Part shown: positions 24,452-34,567 of the stretch, piece after piece
How the letters are laid out: each line of letters starts with the position of its first letter
Position numbering within the stretch: the first letter of the stretch is position 1
NCBI GenBank assembly: GCA_903970465.1
Contig: CAJCIO010000044.1
Coordinates: 1-48,366 of the forward strand
DNA: 48,366 nucleotides
From: Gammaproteobacteria bacterium
Lineage (GTDB): Bacteria > Pseudomonadota > Gammaproteobacteria > Pseudomonadales > Pseudomonadaceae
Direction: 5' to 3'
The notes under the pieces: generated by a model
What the model was told of the DNA's origin: nothing
Databases searched by the model: none
The model's input: only the letters and a program-made list of their open reading frames with translations
Made by a program: the position numbers and the translations under genes

Positions 24452-24532
24452 GGCGGTTGTGAGAGGGACACCTTCGGGTGTGCCGGTTTGCTTGTCGAGC
24501 GTGCCCGGTCTGCGAACCCTCTCACAACTGCC
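24452..24532 (+). ncRNA. Candidate structured RNA upstream of a small gene
   Basis: A 16-bp stem with one G-U pair joins GGCGGTTGTGAGAGGG (24452-24467) to CCCTCTCACAACTGCC (24517-24532). Immediately inside is a stable hairpin, ACACC-TTCG-GGTGT (24468-24481), with a UUCG tetraloop, then a second GC-rich arm (GCCGG...CCCGG, about 24483-24507). The element ends about 50 bases upstream of the small gene at 24584, so it may be a cis-acting leader or a stand-alone RNA. The architecture is too regular to be chance. I could not match it to a named RNA family. Confidence 0.55.
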
Positions 24533-24583
24533 ACCCATCACCCCTTGCCGATGCGGTGGCACCGTTTGTTTGCATGGAGTGAC

Positions 24584-24835
24584 ATGGCTGCCAAATCCCC
24601 GCACACCTCTTGCGACACCTCCACCTCTCTCGCCGACCTGCACGAAGACGCCACCTGCCGCGCCCGCGCTGCACGGGACCTGGCGCAACTGCTGACCCGC
24701 GCGACTTTTCATGATCTGGATAACCGGGATTTCTTGCGCACCTGTGAGGTGTTCGATTTTCTGCTGGGGGACGTGTGCGTGTCGTTGGCGGCGATGGAGA
24801 GGGGGTTGAGTGCTCGGCCCCTCGTCACGCTGTAG
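24584..24835 (+). CDS. Small hypothetical protein (DUF3077/DUF6124-like)
   Basis: Protein of 83 residues starting MAAKSPHTSCDTSTSLADLH, with GGAG five bases before the ATG. The middle is helical (ATCRARAARDLAQLLTRAT), then CEVFDFLLGDVCVSLAAMERGL. The layout, a structured leader followed by a small cysteine-containing protein, resembles short Pseudomonas-specific families of unknown function such as DUF3077 or DUF6124; that resemblance is from memory and tentative. A longer in-frame extension upstream runs through the structured RNA and is rejected. It converges with ligA. Confidence 0.6.
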   Translation: MAAKSPHTSCDTSTSLADLHEDATCRARAARDLAQLLTRATFHDLDNRDFLRTCEVFDFLLGDVCVSLAAMERGLSARPLVTL

Positions 24836-24913
24836 ACAGGCATTCAAACAACGAGGCTGATGGCCTCTTCGCAGGATCTGCCGGCGAAGAGGCCAGTCGA
24901 GCGTCTCAGATTT

Positions 24914-27319
<2,406 letters not shown>

Positions 27320-27350
27320 CTATATTCCACTCCCTCCCCTGTGGAACCGG

Positions 27351-27402
27351 CTCTGCCCGCGAAGCCGTTGTTTCAAGAGCTTCGCGGGCAGAGCCCGCTA
27401 CC
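27351..27402. repeat. REP inverted pair between zipA and ligA
   Basis: GGCTCTGCCCGCGAAGC and its exact complement GCTTCGCGGGCAGAGCC face each other across a 13-base loop, forming a long hairpin typical of a BIME. It probably also acts as a transcription or mRNA-decay barrier after zipA. Confidence 0.85.
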
Positions 27403-27421
27403 ATGGGGGATGGTGTCGCTG

Positions 27422-28279
27422 TCAGCGCTTCTGCGTCAGGGCGCGGCGTTCGAATTCGACGATGCGTTGACGGTAGTGTTCGATGGTCTGTGCAGTGAGC
27501 ACGCTACGCTGGTCGTCCTTGAGCTCGCCGTCCAGCTCGGAGGCCAGCTTGCGGGCAGCGGCGACCATCACGTCGAACGCCTGCTTGGGATGACGGGGGC
27601 CCGGCAAGCCGAGGAAGAAGCTCACCGCACGGGTGCTGAAGTGGTCGATATCATCGAGATCGAACACCCCTGGCTTGACCGCATTCGCCATCGAGAACAG
27701 CACTTCACCGTTGCCGGCCATACTTTCATGACGGTGGAAGATGTCCATCTCGCCGAAGCGCAAGCCGCTTTCGAGAATGTTCTGCAGCAGCGCGGGGCCC
27801 TTGAAGCCGCTTTCGCTGCGCGAGATCACGCTGATTACCAGCACTTCTTCGACCGGCGGCAGGTCCTGGGTTTCACCATTGCCATTGAAGGGCGCCACCG
27901 GGGTATCGTCCGGGAAGTCACCGTCGCGACTGCTGAAGCTCGGCTCGTCGAGATCGAGCTTGAGGTTCATGTCGGCGGCCTGTGGCTCGCTCTGGCGCTT
28001 GGCGCGCTTGGGCGTTTCGCGGCTCTCGCGGGCCGGAGCCGACATCGACGGCAAGTCGTGTTCATCGAGTTCCGGCTCGCGCGGCTCGTCGAGCACGCGT
28101 GAGGGGCCCAGTACTTCAGGACTGCTGTCGTCATCCGGTAAATTGGAGAGACTGCGGTCGAGCCTGAATTTGAGCTTGCCTTTTTTGCTGCCGCGCATCC
28201 GGCGCCAGCCGTCAAAAAGGATACCGGCGATGACTATGACGCCGATAACGATCAGCCATTCGCGCAGACCGAATTCCAT
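27422..28279 (-). CDS. zipA: Cell division protein ZipA
   Basis: Inner-membrane division protein of 285 residues that tethers FtsZ to the membrane. Visible are the N-terminal membrane anchor ([18 protein letters not shown], ~8-25), a basic patch ([17 protein letters not shown]), a long charged/proline-containing linker (~50-145) and the C-terminal FtsZ-binding domain (from [17 protein letters not shown], including [22 protein letters not shown]). The length is normal for Pseudomonas. It sits between smc and ligA. A 200-bp AT-richer intergenic stretch upstream (28280-28479) probably holds its own promoter. Confidence 0.95.
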   Translation of the reverse strand: MEFGLREWLIVIGVIVIAGILFDGWRRMRGSKKGKLKFRLDRSLSNLPDDDSSPEVLGPSRVLDEPREPELDEHDLPSMSAPARESRETPKRAKRQSEPQAADMNLKLDLDEPSFSSRDGDFPDDTPVAPFNGNGETQDLPPVEEVLVISVISRSESGFKGPALLQNILESGLRFGEMDIFHRHESMAGNGEVLFSMANAVKPGVFDLDDIDHFSTRAVSFFLGLPGPRHPKQAFDVMVAAARKLASELDGELKDDQRSVLTAQTIEHYRQRIVEFERRALTQKR

Positions 28280-28479
28280 GTAATCCCGTGCCTCTAATAA
28301 AAAATGCTGAAAAACAAGGGTTTAAACCCCTTTAAAACGTGGCGCCAAGCCTATGTTCTGGCAGGCGTTTTGCCACGCACGAAATATTTAGCTAAAACTA
28401 GCACGACCTGTGTCAACTTTACACCGTCTGTCGCATATGGCTGCTACAAAGCGGGTATTTAGCGTCAAAAGCTGTCGAT

Positions 28480-31400
28480 TCAGGCATCGACCAAGGCCAT
28501 TGCCTCTTCAACGTCCACGGCAACCAGTCGCGAACAGCCCGGCTCGTGCATGGTCACCCCCATCAGTTGATCGGCCATTTCCATGGCGATCTTGTTGTGG
28601 GTGATATAGATGAACTGCACCGTCTGCGACATCTCCTTGACCAGCCGCGCATAGCGCCCCACGTTGGCATCGTCCAGCGGCGCGTCGACCTCGTCGAGCA
28701 TGCAGAAGGGCGCCGGATTGAGCTGGAAAATCGAAAAAACCAGGGCCAATGCCGTCAACGCCTTTTCACCACCGGAGAGCAAATGGATGGTGCTGTTCTT
28801 CTTGCCGGGCGGACGGGCCATGATTGTGACCCCTGTATCGAGTAAATCTTCGCCCGTCAGTTCCAAATAAGCACTACCGCCGCCAAATACTTTTGGAAAC
28901 AGCGCCTGCAAGCCGCCATTGACCTTGTCGAAGGTGTCCTTGAAGCGGTTGCGGGTTTCCTTGTCGATCTTGCGGATGACGTTTTCGAGGGTCTCGAGGG
29001 CCTCTACCAGGTCGGCATTCTGCGCGTCGAGGTAGCGTTTGCGTTCCGATTGCTGCTGGTATTCGTCGATGGCCGCCAAGTTGATCGCGCCCAGACGCTG
29101 AATGCGCCCGTTGATGCTTTCGAGCTCTTGCTCGGCGTCCTTTTCGTTGGCCGAGTCCTGCAGGGTAGCGATCACCCCGTGCAGGTCGTAACCGTCGGCC
29201 AGCAGTTGGTCCTGCAAGGCGGTGCGCCGCACGCTGAGGGCTTGCCACTCCATGCGCTGCTGCTCCATCTGGCCGCGGATCAGCTGCGATTGCTGCTCGG
29301 CCTGGGTGCGGCGTTTTTCGGCTTCGCGCAATTCGCGGTCGGCGTCTTCAAGGGCGTTTTTGGCGATGCGCATTTCATCGTCGACGGCCATGCGCCGCTC
29401 CAGCAACTCTTCGAGCTTGAGGCGTAGTTCTTCGAGCGGCGCCTCGCCCTCCTCCAAGCCCAGATTGAGTTGCTCGAAGCGCTCGGTCAGACGCTCCGAT
29501 TGCTGCTCCAAGCGTTCCAGCGCCTGGCGCGTCGAGGCGTGCTGGGCGCGCAGCGAGCCTAGGCGCAGCGCCAGTTGATGGGCGTTGTCCTTGTGCTGAC
29601 GGGCGTCCTGGCGAACCCGGTCGAGGCGCTCGCGCAGGCTGTCGCGCTGGGCCAGGAGCATTTCGCGTTGTTCGGTGTCCAGCGCCATGGCGTCGAGGGA
29701 GTCCTGCAGGTGCAGGCGCGACTCGCCGACGGACTCGGTTTCCAGCGCGCGCTGTTCGGCCAGTTCGGCGAGTTCTTCGTCGAGCCGACGGCGGCGCAAG
29801 GTCAGTTGCTCGGCCTTGGCCTTGCTGGCGGACAGTTGTGCCTTGAGCTCGCCCTGGTGGCGGGCTTCTTCCTGCAATTGGCGGCGGGTCTGCTCGCGGT
29901 TTTGTTCATCCTGCTGCTGTTGTTCGCGTAGCTGTTGCAATTGCTCGTCGAGGGTCGCCAAGGTGGCCTCGCGCGCTTCGCGATCGGCCTCGGCGTCTTG
30001 CAATTCCTGGGCGCGGGCGAGTACACCGCTGTGGGCATCGCTGGCGCGGGACACACGCAGGAAGTTGCGGCCGACCCAATAGCCGTCGCGGCTGATGAGG
30101 CTTTGGTTATCGGTGAGACGCGCGCGTGCAGCGAGGGCGTCGTCGAGGGTTTCGACGGGGATGATGTTGGCCAGCCACGGGGCCAGATCGACTGAACTTT
30201 CGACTTTATCGAGCAGGCGCTCTCGGACCCCTTCGCGGGCAAGCCTTGCTCCCACAGGATCTGCATTCCCTTGTGGGAACTTTGCTGGGTCAGAATCCGC
30301 ATCGCCTTGTGGGAACTTAGCTGGGTCAGAATCCGCGCGCCCTTGTGGGAGCGAGGCTTGCCCGCGAAGGGGCCCGCCGACCAGGCGCAAATCCCCCTGT
30401 TCAAACCCGGCCAGCTCCAGCGCGGCAAAATCATCCACCAACACCGCCTGCAGATCAGCGCCGAGCACCGTCTCCACCGCCAGTTCCCAGCCCGCCTCTA
30501 CGCGCAACCCTTCGGCCAGCCGCGGGCGCTGATCAAGGCCCTGCTCTTTTAACCACTCGGCCGTCCCGGTACCCGGATCGAGCGCCGCCTGCTGCAAGGC
30601 CTCCAGCGACGCCAACCGGCCATTGAGGCGCTGCAACTCGCCCTGTGCCTGCTGTTGATCGCGGGTCGCGGCCTGCAATTGCTGGCGGGTCTGCTCCAGG
30701 CGCTCGCCCTGCTGTTCATCGGTGAATTGAAGTTCTTCGAGCAGCAGGTCAGTGCTGGCCAGCTGTTCGCTCAATTCGACAATGGCCGCGTCTTCCGGGT
30801 CGGCAGCCAGCAGCGCCCGCTCTTCGCCAAGGCGGCGCTGACGTTCAGCCAGGCGCTCCATCGATTGCTCGAGCTGGTGGATGCGTGCCTGCAGTACCTC
30901 GGCCTGGCGGCGCGGCTCGGCGGAGCGGGTATTGAAGCTGTCCCACTGCTCTTGCCAGCCGTGCATGCCCAGCTCGGACTCTTCCAGGGCAGCGGCGGCT
31001 TCTTCGGCGGCGGCGCTGGTCAGCTCCTGCTCGGGCTCGAGCATTGCCAGCTCTTCGCCCAGGGTCGCCAGCAAGGTGCGGTCGTGGCCCAGGTGCGACT
31101 CGGTCTCCTGCCGCGCCTGCTCGGCTTCACGCAAGTCGTCCTGCAGTTGGCGCAGGCGCTGCTGGCCATGCTGAATGCTCTGCTCGACCCGGGCGATATC
31201 GCCGCCCACGGAATAGAAGCGCCCCTGCACCACATTGAAGCGCTCGGACAGGTCGTGGTGCCCGTCGCGCAACCGCTCGATGCTGGCATCGGCATTGCGC
31301 TGCTCGGCCACCAGCGACTCGAAGCTGACCTCCTGGTTGCCGATCACCCCTTCGCGCTGGCTGACCTGCTCGTTCAGTGCCTGCCAGCGCAACGCCGACA

Positions 31401-32094
31401 GCTGCGCCTTGAGCTGGCGCTCCTCGGCCTTGTACTGCTGGTACTTTTCCGCGGCCTGGGCCTGGCGCTGCAAGCGTTCGAGCTGGCGTTCGAGCTCTTC
31501 GCGCAGGTCGGTGAGGCGTTCGAGGTTTTCAAAGGTGCGGCGGATACGGGTTTCGGTTTCGCGGCGGCGCTCCTTGTACTTGGAGATGCCGGCGGCTTCT
31601 TCGATGAAGTTGCGCAGGTCCTCTGGGCGCGCCTCGATCAGCTTGGAGATCATCCCCTGCTCGATGATCGAATAGCTGCGCGGGCCCAGACCGGTGCCGA
31701 GGAAGATGTCGGTGATGTCGCGGCGGCGGCACTTGGTGCCGTTGAGGTAATAGGTATTCGCGGCGTCGCGGGTAACTTTGCGGCGGATGGAAATCTCCGC
31801 GTAGGCGGCGTATTCGCCTACCAGGGTGCTGTCGCTGTTGTCGAAGATCAGCTCGATACTGGCCTGGCTCACCGGCTTGCGGCTCGTTGAGCCGTTGAAG
31901 ATGACGTCGGTCATCGACTCGCCGCGCAGGTTTTTGGCCGAACTTTCGCCCATCACCCAGCGCACGGCGTCGATGATGTTGGATTTGCCGCAGCCGTTGG
32001 GGCCGACCACTGCCGCCATGTTGCTGGGGAAGTTGACGGTGGTAGGGTCGACGAACGACTTGAACCCGGCCAGCTTGATCGACTTGAGCCGCAC
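28480..32094 (-). CDS. smc: Chromosome partition protein Smc with REP-encoded hinge insert
   Basis: Condensin-like ATPase for chromosome compaction and segregation, 1204 residues from a GTG start 2 bp after the GntR stop. Visible are the N-terminal Walker A (GPNGCGKSN, Lys37), a coiled-coil arm (~170-500), the hinge (~515-680), the returning coiled coil, signature LLSGGEKAL and Walker B FCMLDEVDAPLDDAN. Residues ~574-622 are translated REP sequence (GPLRGQASLPQG, two SDPAKFPQG copies, [11 protein letters not shown]) between two normal hinge segments (GDLRL and RERLLDKVESSVDLAPWL). Other Pseudomonas Smc proteins are near 1160 residues (from memory), which accounts for the excess. The frame stays open, so the protein is probably functional. 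Confidence 0.95.
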   Translation of the reverse strand: MRLKSIKLAGFKSFVDPTTVNFPSNMAAVVGPNGCGKSNIIDAVRWVMGESSAKNLRGESMTDVIFNGSTSRKPVSQASIELIFDNSDSTLVGEYAAYAEISIRRKVTRDAANTYYLNGTKCRRRDITDIFLGTGLGPRSYSIIEQGMISKLIEARPEDLRNFIEEAAGISKYKERRRETETRIRRTFENLERLTDLREELERQLERLQRQAQAAEKYQQYKAEERQLKAQLSALRWQALNEQVSQREGVIGNQEVSFESLVAEQRNADASIERLRDGHHDLSERFNVVQGRFYSVGGDIARVEQSIQHGQQRLRQLQDDLREAEQARQETESHLGHDRTLLATLGEELAMLEPEQELTSAAAEEAAAALEESELGMHGWQEQWDSFNTRSAEPRRQAEVLQARIHQLEQSMERLAERQRRLGEERALLAADPEDAAIVELSEQLASTDLLLEELQFTDEQQGERLEQTRQQLQAATRDQQQAQGELQRLNGRLASLEALQQAALDPGTGTAEWLKEQGLDQRPRLAEGLRVEAGWELAVETVLGADLQAVLVDDFAALELAGFEQGDLRLVGGPLRGQASLPQGRADSDPAKFPQGDADSDPAKFPQGNADPVGARLAREGVRERLLDKVESSVDLAPWLANIIPVETLDDALAARARLTDNQSLISRDGYWVGRNFLRVSRASDAHSGVLARAQELQDAEADREAREATLATLDEQLQQLREQQQQDEQNREQTRRQLQEEARHQGELKAQLSASKAKAEQLTLRRRRLDEELAELAEQRALETESVGESRLHLQDSLDAMALDTEQREMLLAQRDSLRERLDRVRQDARQHKDNAHQLALRLGSLRAQHASTRQALERLEQQSERLTERFEQLNLGLEEGEAPLEELRLKLEELLERRMAVDDEMRIAKNALEDADRELREAEKRRTQAEQQSQLIRGQMEQQRMEWQALSVRRTALQDQLLADGYDLHGVIATLQDSANEKDAEQELESINGRIQRLGAINLAAIDEYQQQSERKRYLDAQNADLVEALETLENVIRKIDKETRNRFKDTFDKVNGGLQALFPKVFGGGSAYLELTGEDLLDTGVTIMARPPGKKNSTIHLLSGGEKALTALALVFSIFQLNPAPFCMLDEVDAPLDDANVGRYARLVKEMSQTVQFIYITHNKIAMEMADQLMGVTMHEPGCSRLVAVDVEEAMALVDA
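30228..30374. repeat. BIME inside the smc hinge coding region
   Basis: Two opposed REPs, CCCTTCGCGGGCAAGCCTTG (from 30229) and GAGGCTTGCCCGCGAAGGGG (to ~30372), flank two copies of a 36-bp repeat (TTGTGGGAACTTNGCTGGGT at about 30271 and 30307). The 36-bp period equals 12 codons and preserves the smc frame. Confidence 0.93.
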
Positions 32095-32096
32095 GG

Positions 32097-32756
32097 TCAG
32101 CCGGCCTTGAGGGCGGACAGCACCAACTGGCAGCTGCGCGCGCCGTACTCGGTGAGCACTTCACGCACACGCAGCGGGTCGCGGGCCACCACGGCGGCAA
32201 GCAGTTCGCCGAACAGCGCCAGGTATTCGTTCATCGAGGCCTTGCGCTGTTCGAGGGCGAGGTAATAGTTGCGGCTCATGGCGGGTTGCAGGTTCTCGAC
32301 GGTTTCTTGCAGATAGGGGTTGTCGGCGAAGGAGAACGCCGCGCGCATGACATTGAAGCTGTCGTCGACGAACGCGGTGATATCACGACGCGCCTCGGCG
32401 TCTTTGAGGCGCTGCTGGATCACCAGGAACCGCGCGAGGTCGGCTTCGACCTTCCAGCGCTGGACCACGGCAATGCCGAGCAGGATGTACATTTCGCTCA
32501 TCAGGCTGCACAGGCTCTGCACCTTGTGGGCGCTGAGCTCGCTGACCTGGGCGCCACGGCGTGGGGAAATCACTATCAGGTGCCGGCGCTGCAGGATCAG
32601 CAATGCCTCGCGCACCGAGCCGCGGCTGACGTTCAGGGCCAGCGTGACCTTTTGTTCCTGGATGCGCTCGCCGGGTTTGAGCTCGCCGCGAATGATGCGC
32701 TCGGCCAGGTAATGGGCAATCTGCTCGGAAAGGCTGTCCGGTGCCTTGAACGTCAT
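32097..32756 (-). CDS. GntR-family (FCD-type) transcriptional regulator
   Basis: Regulator of 219 residues. The N-terminal winged helix (SEQIAHYLAERIIRGELKPG, VSRGSVREALLIL, ~8-55) is followed by an all-helical FCD-type effector domain (from ~85). It lies immediately upstream of smc on the same strand and divergent from xdhA. In Pseudomonas this order (smc, gntR, xdhA) recurs, so control of xdhABC is plausible (inference). The effector is unknown. Confidence 0.87.
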   Translation of the reverse strand: MTFKAPDSLSEQIAHYLAERIIRGELKPGERIQEQKVTLALNVSRGSVREALLILQRRHLIVISPRRGAQVSELSAHKVQSLCSLMSEMYILLGIAVVQRWKVEADLARFLVIQQRLKDAEARRDITAFVDDSFNVMRAAFSFADNPYLQETVENLQPAMSRNYYLALEQRKASMNEYLALFGELLAAVVARDPLRVREVLTEYGARSCQLVLSALKAG

Positions 32757-33079
32757 GGCTATCCTTCATCAATCAGTCAACGGTGCAAGCCGCGCAGTGT
32801 ACCGCAATTGCCGGGTATAAGCGGAGTGCGGGTTGGCATGGAATAAGCACGGTCTTATCTACGCATCGACCTGCAGCGAAGGGGCTTGCCCGCGAAAATG
32901 GGGGCCGGCATTGCGCGCAGAACAGGGCCGGCCTTATCGGCGGCAAGCACCCTTGCTACCGGGTCGATCGCGACTTCTTGACCCTAAAGTCAGAAAATAA
33001 TTGACCACTACCACCGCAGCTGTCTAAATTCCGACCCAGCAGCGGTCCATATTAAAAGCAGCGCGCTAGAGGCCTTACC
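32757..33079. other. Divergent intergenic region, gntR/xdhA
   Basis: No gene is supported. It holds a single REP (GAAGGGGCTTGCCCGCGAAA, about 32878-32897) and a direct repeat TTGACC at about 32977 and 33000, the latter close to where a xdhA promoter would lie. A sigma-54-like TGGCATGGAATAAGCA (from 32834) keeps the GG-N10-GC spacing but has a poor -12 element and lies about 230 bp from xdhA, so it is not called. Confidence 0.5.
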
Positions 33080-34567
33080 GTGATCCAGTTTCTTCTCAAC
33101 CAGCAATTGCGCAGCGAGCACGCGCTGGACCCCAACATGACGGTGCTGGAATACCTGCGCGAGCATCTGCACAAGTCCGGCACCAAGGAAGGCTGCGCCA
33201 GCGGTGACTGCGGCGCCTGTACCGTGGTGGTCGGCGAGCTGGACATCAGCGCTGAGGGCCGCGAGTACATCCGTTACCGCAGCCTGAACTCCTGCCTGAC
33301 GTTCGTGGCGGCCTTGCACGGCAAGCAATTGCTCAGCGTTGAGGATTTGAAGCACCAAGGGCAACTGCACAGCGTGCAACAGGCCATGGTCGACTGCCAC
33401 GGCTCGCAGTGCGGCTTTTGCACCCCCGGCTTCGTCATGTCACTGTTCGCGCTGCAAAAAAACAGCGACGGTGCCGACTTGCATCAGGCCCAGGAAGCCT
33501 TGTCCGGCAACCTGTGCCGCTGCACCGGCTACCGGCCGATCCTCGCCGCGGCAGAGCAAGCCTGCTGTCAGGCCCAGCCAGACCAGTTCGATGCCCGCGA
33601 GGCCAGTACCATCGCCCAGCTCAAGGCCATCGCGCCCAAGGCCACCGCCGAACTGGCCGACGCCGACAAGCGCTGCCTGCTGCCGTTGACGGTGGCCGAC
33701 CTCGCCGAGTTGTACGCCCAGCAGCCCGATGCCCGGTTGTTGGCCGGCGGCACCGATCTGGCGCTGGAAGTGACCCAGTTCCATCGCCCGCTGCCGGTGA
33801 TGATCTACGTCGGCAACGTCGCCGAGATGAAGCGCATCGACACCTTTGCCGATCGCCTGGAAATCGGCGCTGCCACGCCGCTGACCGATTGCTACGCGGC
33901 GCTGGCCGCCGAGTACCCGGACTTCGGCGCCCTGCTGCACCGCTTCGCCTCACTGCAGATCCGCAACCAGGGCACCCTGGGCGGCAATATCGGCAATGCC
34001 TCGCCCATCGGCGACGCGCCGCCGCTGCTGATCGCCCTTGGCGCGCAGGTGCTGCTGCGCCAAGGCGACAGCACCCGCACCCTGCCCTTGCAGGACTATT
34101 TCATCGACTACCGGGTGACCGTGCGCCAGCCTGGTGAATTCATCGAAAAGATCATCGTGCCCAAGGCCGACGCGGCGTGGAGTTTCAAGGCGTACAAATT
34201 GTCGAAGCGTCTGGATGATGATATTTCGGCGGTGTGTGCGGCGTTCAACGTGCGTGTAGAGCGGCAAGATTTTTCAGCGGCAAGCCCCCTCGCTACAGGG
34301 GTGGTGGTTGAGGCGCGTTTGGCGTTCGGGGGGATGGCGGCGATTCCCAAACGCGCCCGTGCCGCCGAGGCAGCGCTGATCGGTCAGCCGTGGACCTCGG
34401 CGACCGTCGAAGCCGCCTGCGCGGCGCTGGCCGCGGACTTCACACCGCTGTCGGACTTCCGCGCCAGCAAGGAATATCGCCTGCTGAGCGCGCAAAACCT
34501 GCTGCGCAAATACTTCATCGAACTGACTACACCCCACGTCGAAACCCGGGTGACCGCCTATGTCTAA
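33080..34567 (+). CDS. xdhA: Xanthine dehydrogenase small subunit XdhA
   Basis: FeS/FAD subunit of xanthine dehydrogenase (hypoxanthine to xanthine to urate), 495 residues from a GTG with GAGG upstream. The first [2Fe-2S] motif is CASGDCGACTVV with a later Cys in LNSCLTF; the second is HGSQCGFCTPGFV and NLCRCTGYRP. The FAD domain shows LLAGGTDLALEV and TLGGNIGNASPIGD. Residues ~397-407 (FSAASPLATG) are encoded by an inserted REP between NVRVERQD and VVVEARLAFGG, making the protein slightly longer than usual. It overlaps xdhB by 8 bp and starts the purine-degradation block. Confidence 0.95.
   Translation: MIQFLLNQQLRSEHALDPNMTVLEYLREHLHKSGTKEGCASGDCGACTVVVGELDISAEGREYIRYRSLNSCLTFVAALHGKQLLSVEDLKHQGQLHSVQQAMVDCHGSQCGFCTPGFVMSLFALQKNSDGADLHQAQEALSGNLCRCTGYRPILAAAEQACCQAQPDQFDAREASTIAQLKAIAPKATAELADADKRCLLPLTVADLAELYAQQPDARLLAGGTDLALEVTQFHRPLPVMIYVGNVAEMKRIDTFADRLEIGAATPLTDCYAALAAEYPDFGALLHRFASLQIRNQGTLGGNIGNASPIGDAPPLLIALGAQVLLRQGDSTRTLPLQDYFIDYRVTVRQPGEFIEKIIVPKADAAWSFKAYKLSKRLDDDISAVCAAFNVRVERQDFSAASPLATGVVVEARLAFGGMAAIPKRARAAEAALIGQPWTSATVEAACAALAADFTPLSDFRASKEYRLLSAQNLLRKYFIELTTPHVETRVTAYV
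34269..34298 (-). repeat. REP inserted in frame in xdhA
   Basis: Read on the minus strand the segment is CTGTAGCGAGGGGGCTTGCC then GCTGAAAAAT. It matches the REP at 22873-22902 at 28 of 30 positions. It lies wholly inside xdhA, which stays open. Confidence 0.88.

Noticed and set aside
24356..24583. N-terminal extension of the small gene at 24584
   Set aside because: It runs through the structured RNA element. The ATG at 24584 has a proper ribosome-binding site.
32834..32849. Sigma-54-like TGGCATGGAATAAGCA upstream of xdhA
   Set aside because: The spacing is right but the -12 half is poor, and a REP and 230 bp separate it from the gene.
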